64,000 nt of DNA. It comes from Castellaniella sp049673105. Lineage in GTDB: Bacteria; Pseudomonadota; Gammaproteobacteria; Burkholderiales; Burkholderiaceae_B. Shown here one piece after another: positions 34,485 to 42,773 of this stretch. Numbering within the stretch: position 1 is the stretch's first letter; every line of letters begins with the position of its first letter. The position numbers and the translations under genes were made by a program. The notes below the pieces were generated by a model. It saw only the letters and a program-made list of their open reading frames with translations, did not search any database and was not told where the DNA came from. The stretch is taken from positions 124,001 through 188,000 of the forward strand of contig NZ_JBATXG010000025.1 of assembly GCF_049673105.1 (NCBI RefSeq), written 5' to 3'.

Positions 34485-35270
34485 TTAGAACGCCGGGACG
34501 ATCGCGCCCTTGTATTGGGTCAGGATGTAGTCGCGCACCTTGTCGGAATGCAGGGCGGCGATCAGCTTGCGCACCGCCGGATCATCGGTACGATCGGCGC
34601 GGGTCACGACCAGGTTGGCGTAGGGGGAATCCTTGTCTTCGATGAACAGCGCGTCCTTGATCGGATTCAGGCCGGCTTCCAGCGCATAGTTGGTGTTGAT
34701 CAGCGCCAGATCCACGTCGGGCAGCACGCGCGGCAGGGTGGCGGCTTCCAGTTCACGGAACTTCAGATTTTTGGGATTTTCCGACACATCACGCGCCGTC
34801 GCCAGAATGTTGGCGGGGTCCTTCAGCTTGATCAGCCCCTGTTTTTGCAGCAACAGCAAGGCGCGCGCGCCGTTGGACGGATCGTTGGGGATAGCGACCT
34901 GGGCGCCGTCCTTCAAGTCCTTGATGTCCTTGATTTTTTGCGAATAAGCGCCGAAGGGCTCGACGTGCACGGCGCCGACCGACACCAGTTCCGTCTTGTG
35001 TTCCTTGTTGAAGGAGCTGAGATACGGCTGATGCTGGAAGAAGTTGACGTCGATCTGCTTGTCGGCGACTTGCAGATTGGGCTGCACGTAATCGGTGAAG
35101 ACCTTGATGTCCAGATCCACGCCTTCCTTGGCCAGATCCGCTTTGACGAATTCCAGCAGCTCGGCATGGGGAACGGGGGTGGCGGCCACCGACAGCTTTT
35201 CAGCATGAGCGGGGACGGCGAAAGCCAGCGGCAAAGCCAGCGCCAGCGCCGGCACGAACTTCTTGAACAT
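34485..35270 (-). CDS. metQ: D-methionine ABC transporter binding protein
   Basis: This 261-residue NlpA-family protein has the diagnostic VAATPVPHAELLEFVK, the conserved FTDYVQPNLQVADKQIDVNFFQHQPYL and IPNDPSNGARALLLLQKQGLIKL. It is preceded by a signal peptide cleaved after AHA (about residue 23). E. coli MetQ is a lipoprotein; here the signal peptide lacks a lipobox cysteine and the whole protein contains no cysteine, so it is probably a free periplasmic protein. It lies 18 bases after metI as the last gene of metNIQ. Confidence 0.92.
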   Translation of the reverse strand: MFKKFVPALALALPLAFAVPAHAEKLSVAATPVPHAELLEFVKADLAKEGVDLDIKVFTDYVQPNLQVADKQIDVNFFQHQPYLSSFNKEHKTELVSVGAVHVEPFGAYSQKIKDIKDLKDGAQVAIPNDPSNGARALLLLQKQGLIKLKDPANILATARDVSENPKNLKFRELEAATLPRVLPDVDLALINTNYALEAGLNPIKDALFIEDKDSPYANLVVTRADRTDDPAVRKLIAALHSDKVRDYILTQYKGAIVPAF

Positions 35271-35288
35271 GAGTAGAACCTCCTGTGA

Positions 35289-35945
35289 CTACTTCCGATT
35301 CAGCCGGGCCACCCATCGGTCGCCCAGCACTTGAAATACCTGCACCATGATGACCAGCACCACGACGGTCACGGCCATCACATCGCCCTGGTAACGCTGA
35401 TAGCCGTAGCGCACGGCCAGATCGCCCAGACCGCCGCCGCCGATCACGCCCGACATGGCCGAATAACCCACCAGCGTGATGGCGGTGACGACGACCGCAG
35501 CCAGGATGCCGGTGGTGGCTTCCGGCAGCAATGCCCACAACACGGTCTGGCGCGACGTCGCCCCCATCGACCGGCATGCCTCGCTGACACCGGGGTCAAG
35601 TTCGCGCAGCACGTTTTCGACCAGCCGCGCAAAAAAAGGCGCGGCGCTAGCCACCAGCGGCGGGATCGATCCCTGCACGCCCAGCGCGGTACCGACCAGC
35701 AGGCGCGACATGGGAATCATCACGATCAGCAAAATCAGAAACGGCACGGATCGCAAGACGTTGACGATGAAGGCCGTGCTTTGATAGATGCCCCGATGGC
35801 TCATCATCTGCCCAGGGCTGGTCAGAAACAGCAGCACCCCCACCGGCAGACCGATCAAGATCGTGAACAGCAGGGAAAAGCCGGTCATCAGCAGGGTGTC
35901 GATCGTGGCTTCGCCGATCAACCACCAGTCCACATTGGCCATCAT
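35289..35945 (-). CDS. metI: D-methionine ABC transporter permease
   Basis: This 218-residue protein has five hydrophobic segments and the MetI motif RSVPFLILLIVMIPMSRLLVGTALGVQGSIPPL. The coupling loop is ELDPGVSEACRSMGATSRQTVLWALLPEATTGILAA, followed by VTLVGYSAMSGVIGGGGLGDLAVRYGYQRY. Length and motifs match MetI. Its start overlaps the metN stop by four bases. Confidence 0.94.
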   Translation of the reverse strand: MMANVDWWLIGEATIDTLLMTGFSLLFTILIGLPVGVLLFLTSPGQMMSHRGIYQSTAFIVNVLRSVPFLILLIVMIPMSRLLVGTALGVQGSIPPLVASAAPFFARLVENVLRELDPGVSEACRSMGATSRQTVLWALLPEATTGILAAVVVTAITLVGYSAMSGVIGGGGLGDLAVRYGYQRYQGDVMAVTVVVLVIMVQVFQVLGDRWVARLNRK

Positions 35946-36955
35946 GTCCGCAATACCTCGTAGTGCACACCGGCCTGATCCAGCGCGGCTCCCAGGCTAT
36001 CCAGATCCGCCTCCGCCCCCTGGGCGGCCACAATCAGCTGCCCGTAGGGGGTGTCCTTGATGCGTCCGACCGAGCCCTGCAAGATGCTGAGATCCAGATT
36101 CAAATTTCGGCTCAGGTGGCTCAGCAAAGGAGTCGATGTGGCATCCCCCCGGAAGCTCAGTCGCAGCAGGCGCCCCGCCAGGCCTTCCGCCATGGCTCTC
36201 CAACCCTCGCCGCCATCCAGCCCGCTCTCGGATAACAGCGACCGTGTGGCAGCATGCTCTGGATGCAGAAAGACTTCCAGCACCTGGCCGGATTCGACGA
36301 TGCGTCCGGCCTCGATCACCGCCACCCGGTCGCAAACCGCACGGATCACATCCATGCTGTGGGTGATCAACACGATGGTCAGCCCCAGGCGCTGATTGAT
36401 GTCCCCCAGCAAGCGCAAAATGGATTGCGTGGTTTCCGGGTCCAGCGCGGATGTCGCCTCGTCGCATAGCAGCAGGCGCGGCTTGCTGGCCAATGCGCGG
36501 GCAATCCCTACCCGCTGCTGCTGCCCGCCCGATAGCTGGCCGGGGTATTTGTGCGCATGATCAGACAAGCCGACCAGCTTCAGCACCTCGCGGGCGCGCT
36601 CGGTGCAAGCCGCGCGCGACATGCCCGACAAACGCAGCGGAAAGCGGACGTTGTCGATGACGGTGCGGGCTCGCAGCAGATTGAAATGCTGGAACACCAT
36701 GCCGACGCTACGCCGGTATTCGCGCAACTGTGCCGGGGAATACGCGGTGATGTCGTGTCCATCCACGCGCACCACGCCTTCGGTGGGCCGCTCCAGCAGA
36801 TTCAACATGCGAATGAGCGTGCTTTTCCCGGCGCCAGAACGGCCAATAATCCCGAAGACTTCGCCTTCGCGGATATTCAGATTGACATCGGCCAGCGCAT
36901 GCACGGAGCGGCCAGCCGATTCAAAGGTTTTACGGATGTTCTCGAGATCGATCAA
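35942..36955 (-). CDS. metN: D-methionine ABC transporter ATPase
   Basis: This 337-residue ATPase has Walker A IIGRSGAGKSTLIRMLN, signature LSGGQQQRVGIARALA, Walker B LLLCDEATSALDPETT and a C-terminal NIL domain (about residues 260-337) that senses methionine and inhibits transport in E. coli MetN. The conserved N-terminus MIDLENIRKTF fixes the start at an unusual TTG (36955). There is no strong ribosome binding site. A 10-codon frame ends on this TTG (TTGA), and a hairpin with a T-run lies just upstream. Confidence 0.92.
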   Translation of the reverse strand: MIDLENIRKTFESAGRSVHALADVNLNIREGEVFGIIGRSGAGKSTLIRMLNLLERPTEGVVRVDGHDITAYSPAQLREYRRSVGMVFQHFNLLRARTVIDNVRFPLRLSGMSRAACTERAREVLKLVGLSDHAHKYPGQLSGGQQQRVGIARALASKPRLLLCDEATSALDPETTQSILRLLGDINQRLGLTIVLITHSMDVIRAVCDRVAVIEAGRIVESGQVLEVFLHPEHAATRSLLSESGLDGGEGWRAMAEGLAGRLLRLSFRGDATSTPLLSHLSRNLNLDLSILQGSVGRIKDTPYGQLIVAAQGAEADLDSLGAALDQAGVHYEVLRT

Positions 36956-37001
36956 GATACGAAACTGCTTTCAAAAAATAGCATCCTGGATCAACAGGAT
37001 G
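36955..37001 (-). promoter_or_regulatory. metN leader: terminator-like hairpin plus short ORF reaching the start codon
   Basis: On the minus strand CATCCTG (37001-36995), loop TTGATC and CAGGATG (36988-36982) form a 7-bp stem, with TTTTTT at 36978-36973, only 18 bases before the metN TTG. The ATG inside the stem (36984) opens a 10-codon frame MLFFESSFVS that stops at TGA overlapping TTG. It could attenuate metNIQ or end an upstream transcript. No known SAM riboswitch fold was recognised. Confidence 0.45.
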
Positions 37002-37078
37002 GGGGGTTGTGAGCAAACCCGAATCGGGAATTTACCATGCTGATTCACAGAGTTAACCGCATAGCATATAACAAAAAA

Positions 37079-37156
37079 TCATAACCACTGTCCGGTATTC
37101 GCGGTCGTCATCCAGAACCGCATGCGCAAATTGTCCAGATCGCTGGACAGATCCAC
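37079..37156 (-). CDS. Possible 25-residue ORF in the gap before metN, weak
   Basis: A GTG at 37156 with AGAGG eleven bases upstream opens a 25-codon frame containing LSSDLDNLRMRFWMTTANTG and ending at 37079. The frame stays open upstream to about 37259. Amino-acid use looks protein-like, but the start is poor and a 7-bp inverted repeat (37132-37149) lies in it. It may be a small gene, a gene remnant or chance. Confidence 0.2.
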   Translation of the reverse strand: MDLSSDLDNLRMRFWMTTANTGQWL

Positions 37157-37285
37157 CGGAGCAGGCGCCTCTGCCGGAAAACGGCGTCCAGGACTTTTCC
37201 TTGAAATAACCCTATGTTCCGTACAGGAGCCGGGCGGTTCGTGCGCCTTGCCCAGCTTCTATTGAAGCCTCAACCATTGCCTCCG

Positions 37286-38830
37286 CTACACGAGGCGCGT
37301 CACTTCCAGCAAGGAGATGCGCCGGCTGGTCGTTTCCAGCACCTCGAAACGCAGACCGTGCAGCTCGGCCACATCGCCCGCCTGCGGCAGGGCGCCGAAC
37401 CGTTCCAGCAACAGACCGGCGATGGATGCATAGTCATGCCCACCCTCTGACAGCGCGTCGACCCCCAGCGCTTGGGACAGGTGATATAGATCGGCGCCTC
37501 CGTCCACCCGCCAGCGGTCGGGACCCAATGCCTGGATGCTGGTTTGTTCGTCTTCGTCCGGAAATTCCCCGGCAATGGCCTCCAGGATGTCGATCGGCGT
37601 CAGCAGGCCCTCGATCGTGCCGTATTCGTCGGCGACCAGCACCAGCTGTCCGCCAGCCCGCCTGAGCGTCTCCAGCGCATCCAGCACGCCCGTGGCGCCC
37701 GGCAGGATCACGGGTTCGCGCAGGATGGAGGGATCAGCCAGGCCCCTGCCATCCATCATGCAGGCCATCAGATCCTTGGCGCGCACAACACCGGCGATCG
37801 TGTCCAGATCGCCGCGGCATGCGGGGAAAAAATTATGCGGCACATCCTGCAGCTGCTGCAGGATCGCAGCGGGCGTCTCATCCAGATCAATCCAGGAAAT
37901 CTGAGTGCGCGGCGTCATGATGGACCGTACCGTGCGCGATCCCAAGGTCAGCACGCTGCTGACCATGCCGCGTTCCTCGGCGCCAAAGGCGGCTTCGTCC
38001 ACGGGATGCGCTTCTTCCGACGCGACATCCTGCCCCCCTGCCCGTTTCTTGTGCCCCATCAGCCGCAGCACCGCGCCCGCCGTGCGTTCGCGCAGCGGCA
38101 GATGGGCCTCTCTTTTCACCAGGCTGCGGCGGGCGATCTGATTGAAGCCTTCGATCAGGATGGAAAAGCCAATGGCGGCATACAGATAGCCCTTGGGGAT
38201 CTTGAACCCCAAGCCTTCGGCGCTCAGGCTGAACCCGATCATCAACAGAAAGCTCAGGCACAGCACAACAACGGTGGGGTGCGCATTGACAAACCGGGTC
38301 AAGGGCTTGGATGCCCACATCATCATGACCATGGAAATCACCACGGCCGCCATCATGACAGGCAGATCGTCCACCATGCCGACAGCGGTAATGACCGCAT
38401 CCAGGGAAAACACGGCATCCAGCACCACGATCTGCATCACCACGACGCCAAAACTGGCAAACGCCTGGCGCTGGTCGGACAGATGCGCGGTGCCATCCAG
38501 CCGCTCATGCAACTCCGTCGTCGCCTTGATCAGCAGGAAAATCCCGCCCAGCAGCAGGATCAGATCCCGGCCCGACAACACCAGCCCGCCGATGGTCAGC
38601 AGGGGGTTGGTCAGCGTGACCAGCCATGACACGACCGTGAGCAGCCCAAGGCGCATGATCAACGCCAGAGACAGGCCGATCAGGCGGGCCCTGTCGCGCT
38701 GATGCGGCGGCAACTTGTCCGCCAGAATCGCAATAAAAATCAGGTTGTCGATGCCCAGAACGATTTCCAGCACCACCAAGGTCAACAAACCCGCCCAGAT
38801 CGTCGGGTCCCAAAGCCATTCCATAGTCAT
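37286..38830 (-). CDS. TerC-family membrane protein with CBS and CorC/HlyC domains (YegH/YoaE type)
   Basis: This 514-residue fusion has an N-terminal TerC domain with seven membrane segments, including VVLEIVLGIDNLIFIAIL and VVLDAVFSLDAVITAVGM, whose acidic motifs probably bind metal. Two CBS repeats follow (about 310-430; RSIMTPRTQISWIDLDE and LVADEYGTIEGLLTPIDILEAIAGEFPDEDE), then a CorC/HlyC C-terminal domain. Proteins of this form are linked to metal export, especially Mn2+. The ATG at 38830 (MTMEWLWDP) is chosen because family members start at this point. No ribosome binding site is obvious. Confidence 0.87.
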   Translation of the reverse strand: MTMEWLWDPTIWAGLLTLVVLEIVLGIDNLIFIAILADKLPPHQRDRARLIGLSLALIMRLGLLTVVSWLVTLTNPLLTIGGLVLSGRDLILLLGGIFLLIKATTELHERLDGTAHLSDQRQAFASFGVVVMQIVVLDAVFSLDAVITAVGMVDDLPVMMAAVVISMVMMMWASKPLTRFVNAHPTVVVLCLSFLLMIGFSLSAEGLGFKIPKGYLYAAIGFSILIEGFNQIARRSLVKREAHLPLRERTAGAVLRLMGHKKRAGGQDVASEEAHPVDEAAFGAEERGMVSSVLTLGSRTVRSIMTPRTQISWIDLDETPAAILQQLQDVPHNFFPACRGDLDTIAGVVRAKDLMACMMDGRGLADPSILREPVILPGATGVLDALETLRRAGGQLVLVADEYGTIEGLLTPIDILEAIAGEFPDEDEQTSIQALGPDRWRVDGGADLYHLSQALGVDALSEGGHDYASIAGLLLERFGALPQAGDVAELHGLRFEVLETTSRRISLLEVTRLV

Positions 38831-38924
38831 CAGTCCATACAGTCGGAGATCGCGCGCCCCACCTCGCTGGCGCGGCCAGGCGGGCAAGACGGCATAAAGA
38901 CGCTGTGCTTAAGAGCCGTACGGA

Positions 38925-39254
38925 TCAGATCCATGGCGGCGTGGCGACGGGAAGCTGGGCAGACCGGAAAGCGATGGGACCGACAGGCCGCCAAGGCGTC
39001 GCGCCCAGGCTCAGGCTGCAGGGTGCGGCCAAGCAATGGACCGACTCGGGGTCGCCCGCATCCGCGTAAGCAGGCTGTTGAGCGCCGGAATAATCCGCTG
39101 CCCCTGATGGCGCCTCGTTCTCACCCAGCGTCACGAGACAGTCGGATGCCGAGAGCGGAGCCTGAGAGAAAGCCATGCATCCATTCGGCGCAGACTGGGC
39201 CAGGATCTGGATCGGCAGAAGAATCAGCAGGAACGTGACGAGAACTCGTCGCAT
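38925..39254 (-). CDS. Small secreted protein with CzcI-like N-terminus
   Basis: This 109-residue protein begins MRRVLVTFLLILLPIQILAQ, a signal peptide like that of the small CzcI-type proteins encoded near metal-efflux genes. The mature part contains four cysteines (in NGCMAF, SDCLV, VHCLA and APCSL) and no His-rich stretch, unlike CzcI. It lies 94 bases upstream of the TerC/CorC gene in the same direction. The metal link is therefore only suggestive. The ATG at 39254 has no clear ribosome binding site. Confidence 0.5.
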   Translation of the reverse strand: MRRVLVTFLLILLPIQILAQSAPNGCMAFSQAPLSASDCLVTLGENEAPSGAADYSGAQQPAYADAGDPESVHCLAAPCSLSLGATPWRPVGPIAFRSAQLPVATPPWI

Positions 39255-39458
39255 GCGGGCAAAGAGGGATGAGGACCCACTAAGTATAGCGTGCCGTCAT
39301 GGTGCCATACAGAATCGTCACAGGCAGGCGCACGAGGATGGAAACGTGCCGGGACGACATCCCGTCATGCGCACAAACACGGATTCACAGGCCGGCGTTT
39401 GGGTCGCAGAATGCACGAAAGAGAGGGCGGTCGAATGGGTTCCGACGGCAAAAACAAC

Positions 39459-39483
39459 AATGCCCAGGCATGAGCTGGGCATT
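39459..39483 (-). terminator. Intrinsic terminator of tRNA-Lys
   Basis: On the minus strand AATGCCCAG, loop CTCATGC and CTGGGCATT form nine pairs, followed by GTTGTTTTT. It starts 13 bases after the tRNA 3' end. Confidence 0.8.
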
Positions 39484-39495
39484 GCAGAAAAAGAT

Positions 39496-39571
39496 TGGTG
39501 GGTCGTGCGCGGTTCGAACGCGCGACCAACGGATTAAAAGTCCGGTGCTCTACCGACTGAGCTAACGACCC
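39496..39571 (-). tRNA. tRNA-Lys (anticodon TTT)
   Basis: The 76-base minus-strand sequence folds as a cloverleaf: acceptor GGGTCGT/ACGACCC with encoded CCA, D-arm GCTCAGTCGGTAGAGC, anticodon arm CCGGACTTTTAATCCGT with TTT in the loop, and T-arm CGCGCGTTCGAACCGCGCA. It stands alone with its own promoter and terminator. Confidence 0.97.
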
Positions 39572-39585
39572 AACCTAAGCATTAA

Positions 39586-39614
39586 ATTTTGACATCTTAT
39601 GAAAATTTCGTCAA
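39586..39614 (-). promoter_or_regulatory. Promoter of tRNA-Lys
   Basis: TTGACG (39614-39609) and CAAAAT (39591-39586) are 17 bases apart on the minus strand, placing the start about eight bases before the tRNA. Confidence 0.5.
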
Positions 39615-39632
39615 GCCACCCCCCTGAAAACT

Positions 39633-39672
39633 CGCACGCTGAGTCAGACTGCAATGGTCTGACCAGCGTGCG
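39633..39672. promoter_or_regulatory. Long interrupted hairpin covering the phosphoesterase start
   Basis: CGCACGCTG/CAGCGTGCG (9 bp) encloses TCAGAC/GTCTGA (6 bp) with a small internal bulge and loop TGCAATG. The GTG start of the phosphoesterase (39668) lies in the outer stem. On the minus strand the stem is followed by AGTTTTC, so it could also stop antisense transcription before the tRNA promoter. Confidence 0.5.
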
Positions 39673-40438
39673 GCTGCACGTCATCTCCGACCTGCACCTG
39701 AGCATGCAGGGCCTGACCCTGCCTGCCTTCCAGGCCGACGTCACGATCCTGGCGGGGGACATCGCCCGCCCGCACGCTGCGATGCAATGGGCCGCGCAGG
39801 TCCCCAGGCCTGTGCTGTACGTGCCGGGCAACCACGAATTCTATGGGGGCGACATCCCTGGCGTGCGCGCTCAGCTGGCGCAGGAAGCGGCGCAGCATGG
39901 GGTCGAACTGTTGGATCAACGCGCCGTCGTCATCGACGGGGTCCGATTCCTGGGCACAACGCTCTGGACGGATTTTGAACTGTTTGGCACCGACCAGCGC
40001 GGCAAGGCCATGGAACAGACCGGGCAATTCATGCGGGATTTCCAGGTCATCCACAATGGCGACGGGTCGCGCTTCACGCCTCAGGATGCGGCGGCGCTGT
40101 TTCGCGAACAATACGATTGGCTGGACACCGCGCTGGACGAGCCATTCGACGGCCCCACGGTGGTGATCACCCACCACGCACCCAGCCTGCGCAGCGTCCA
40201 TCCCCGTTTCGAGGATTCTCTGATCAGTGCGGGTTTTGTCTCGGATTGCACCGGGCTGATGGGCCGCGCCTGTCTATGGATTCACGGCCACACGCACGAC
40301 AGCTTTGATTACACCGTGCGCGGCACGCGGGTGCTGTGCAACCCCAGGGGCTACAGCCGCGACGGCGTCAACGAGAATCCGGCCTTCAAGCCGGCATTCT
40401 GCGTCGACGTGTCGATCACGGATTCATCGTGCCCGTGA
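39668..40438 (+). CDS. Metallophosphoesterase
   Basis: This 256-residue calcineurin-like phosphoesterase shows all five metal-binding blocks: VISDLHLS, LAGDIARPH, VPGNHEFYGG, VVITHHAPS and WIHGHTHDSFDYTV. The substrate is unknown. Family members begin MRLHxxSDLH, which matches the GTG at 39668 (codons for VRLHVISDLHL). An upstream ATG at 39599 would add 23 atypical residues encoded by the hairpin region. Neither start has a good ribosome binding site. The 3' end overlaps the convergent GH31 gene by 15 bases. Confidence 0.82.
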   Translation: MRLHVISDLHLSMQGLTLPAFQADVTILAGDIARPHAAMQWAAQVPRPVLYVPGNHEFYGGDIPGVRAQLAQEAAQHGVELLDQRAVVIDGVRFLGTTLWTDFELFGTDQRGKAMEQTGQFMRDFQVIHNGDGSRFTPQDAAALFREQYDWLDTALDEPFDGPTVVITHHAPSLRSVHPRFEDSLISAGFVSDCTGLMGRACLWIHGHTHDSFDYTVRGTRVLCNPRGYSRDGVNENPAFKPAFCVDVSITDSSCP

Positions 40439-42682
40439 AATGCGGACTTCCGCCCCGCGCCGTTTGACCTCCAGGCCCTCGGACGGCAATATCTTCAAAC
40501 CCTCCAGCCCCTTGATGTAACTGGAACCCTGCATCTGCATGACGCGGATCTTGTTGCGCATGACGACCGGGTTGTGTTCGGGCATGCCGAACATCCAGAC
40601 TTCCTCGAGAATGCGGGCGGAATTGATTTCCCCCGTATGCTGGGCGACTGGCCCCAGGCACAGCATGTGCCCTTCGCGGCCAAACACCGGCAGGGAATCC
40701 AGACCCGCATTCACGGTCCAGCGGGTGCCGCCCTCGTAGCGCCAGCCGGTGCTCAGATCCCACCAGGCATCGCCCTTGGGCAGATAAATTTCCGTCTGGC
40801 CGCCAGACTGCATGACAGGCGCCACCAGCAGCGCCGGACCCAGCAGATACTGGGTGTCCCAGACATGGGCATCCGGATCGGCGGGATAGGCCTGAGCCAT
40901 GGATCGCTGCACCGGCAAACCGGTGCGCACCGCATCATCGATGATGCCGGCCACATAGGGCAACAGGCGATAGCGCCATTCCAGCCAATGCCGGATCAAG
41001 GCGCGCGTCTCGGCATCGAAGGCGTCCGGCATCAGATCGGGCAAGCCCTGAAAACTGAAGTTGGCGGAAAACACCCCCATCGCCAGCCACCGCAGATAGA
41101 GTTCCGGCGACATGGCGGCAACAGGCCGCGCCGCGCAGCCCAGGCCATGCGTCTGGACCGCTACGCCGCTGTTGCCAACGGACAGGGCGGCTTTCAGCGT
41201 TCGGGCATAGCCGTCCCAACTATTGTCTACGTCCGGCCCCTGCTGCCAGGCGAAACGCTGCACCCCTGGAAACAGGTCACGGCTGAGCATCACGCCTTCT
41301 TGGGGCGTGCGCGGCCCGGCGACGGCATCGAACAAGGCCTGACGCGCCAGATGCGGGTAGGCGGTGCGCAGCACAGCGCCTGTTTCACCGCCTCGGGCTT
41401 CGATATCCGCAGGGAAATCGAACTGGGCCTGGCACACCGGGGCTTCCAGGCCGTCTTCCAGCGCCTGCTGATAGCGCTCGGCCCACAAGCGCCGGGCGTC
41501 CTTATGCGTCAGATCCAGCAAACCGAAAGGCTGACCGCCCGATGCCGGCGTGCCGGGACATACCCAGACCTCGCCATCGGCATCGCACAACAGCCAACCG
41601 CGGTCTTCCCATTCCTCGAACAAGGCCGTGCCCTGCAATACACCGGGAATCACGCTGCCCGCCAGATGCACATCCAGGGATTCGGCAGCCGCAAACACCG
41701 TGCGCCAATCCGGGACGCGATCCGACCATTCGAATACCGGTTTGTCGGATTGAAACCCGATGATCGCGGGTTCGGCCAAGCGCAAGGCATCCAGCGCCAA
41801 GCCCTGCGCCCGCAGACTGCGGACCTGCTGCAGACTTTGTTCGATCGTCTGCCCGGCAGCCTGATCCAGCCAGACGCCCATAGGCCAGAGGTTCGGCTGA
41901 CCGGCACGCCCGGTCAGCGCCGTATATTGATTGAGGATTTCGGACGGTTCCCCCACGAACAGGAACAGGTCCAGGCCCGCGCCGCCGACCTGCACCCGGT
42001 AGCGTCCGGGCGCCTGCATGTCGTGCTCGACCCGGTCCAGAGTATTGGCGAACGCCCCCCAACCGGCGGGACTCCAGGCCAAAGGCAGGCAGCGGTCCGC
42101 CGGCGCATCGGACACCAGACGGCTGCCGCGCCGATCTTGATCCCCCTGGGTTTCACCCAGGCCGAACAAGCCTTCGGTCTCGGCCAGGGTCCATTCGATC
42201 GTCCAGACGGATTCCCCTTGGTCATCGACGACGGGGCGGGATGGGATCCGCGCGCGCGCGACGTGCTGACCATGCCGCCGCAACTGGATGACGGGTTCGG
42301 CCCCGCTGAGGTCCAGGCAGACATCCCCTTGCGTCAGGCGCCAAACCCCCGGTTCGGGCGATTGGCAGTCAAGTTCCCCGACTGCCTCGTGGCGGGCCAG
42401 CAGCATGTCGGCCTGACGTTGCAGGCGTGCGGTGGGTTTGCCCGGCTCTAGCCAGGTGCGCGGGCCGCAGCGCAGGCGAAAGACGCCCGGCGCGTGCGCC
42501 TCGATGCGTAAACACCATTCATCAGAATGGTAGGCCCATTCGACGCAGGACGACGTCGTGGTGACCGGGCCAGTCTCGAACAGTTGGTCCGCCAATTCGA
42601 TGGTGGGCGACACAGCGTGATCCTCTGGGCGTTCGCCCACATGAGTCTTGTAAAAGATATTATTCTGACGGATTTGCGTCAT
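40424..42682 (-). CDS. Divergent glycoside hydrolase family 31 protein
   Basis: The 752-residue product has the GH31 layout of alpha-xylosidases/alpha-glucosidases such as YicI: an N-terminal beta domain (TLAETEGLFGLGETQGDQDRRG), a (beta/alpha)8 barrel and C-terminal beta domains (LLGPALLVAPVMQSGGQTEIYLPKGDAWWDL). The likely nucleophile D422 (AQFDFPAD) and acid/base D484 (QGPDVDNSW) are kept at normal spacing. The usual KTDFGE and HDIGG motifs read QFDFPA and HGLGC. The substrate may therefore differ. The ATG at 42682 is chosen because the longer frame overlaps mnmC. It has no sugar transporter or regulator beside it. Confidence 0.8.
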   Translation of the reverse strand: MTQIRQNNIFYKTHVGERPEDHAVSPTIELADQLFETGPVTTTSSCVEWAYHSDEWCLRIEAHAPGVFRLRCGPRTWLEPGKPTARLQRQADMLLARHEAVGELDCQSPEPGVWRLTQGDVCLDLSGAEPVIQLRRHGQHVARARIPSRPVVDDQGESVWTIEWTLAETEGLFGLGETQGDQDRRGSRLVSDAPADRCLPLAWSPAGWGAFANTLDRVEHDMQAPGRYRVQVGGAGLDLFLFVGEPSEILNQYTALTGRAGQPNLWPMGVWLDQAAGQTIEQSLQQVRSLRAQGLALDALRLAEPAIIGFQSDKPVFEWSDRVPDWRTVFAAAESLDVHLAGSVIPGVLQGTALFEEWEDRGWLLCDADGEVWVCPGTPASGGQPFGLLDLTHKDARRLWAERYQQALEDGLEAPVCQAQFDFPADIEARGGETGAVLRTAYPHLARQALFDAVAGPRTPQEGVMLSRDLFPGVQRFAWQQGPDVDNSWDGYARTLKAALSVGNSGVAVQTHGLGCAARPVAAMSPELYLRWLAMGVFSANFSFQGLPDLMPDAFDAETRALIRHWLEWRYRLLPYVAGIIDDAVRTGLPVQRSMAQAYPADPDAHVWDTQYLLGPALLVAPVMQSGGQTEIYLPKGDAWWDLSTGWRYEGGTRWTVNAGLDSLPVFGREGHMLCLGPVAQHTGEINSARILEEVWMFGMPEHNPVVMRNKIRVMQMQGSSYIKGLEGLKILPSEGLEVKRRGAEVRISRAR

Positions 42683-42773
42683 AAAATAAAATCCGATCGT
42701 CTTTTTGGCCTGAAAACGACCGATTTCCCCTGGATTTCGGGTGCTTTCATCGGTTTGGCGCGACCTGGACGCT

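Noticed and set aside
36956..37285. SAM riboswitch upstream of metN
   Set aside because: I could not build any known SAM or SAH riboswitch core from this gap; only a simple hairpin with a T-run is visible.
39599..39667. Upstream ATG start for the metallophosphoesterase
   Set aside because: It adds 23 residues encoded by the hairpin region that do not occur in the family, which normally begins just before the SDLH motif.
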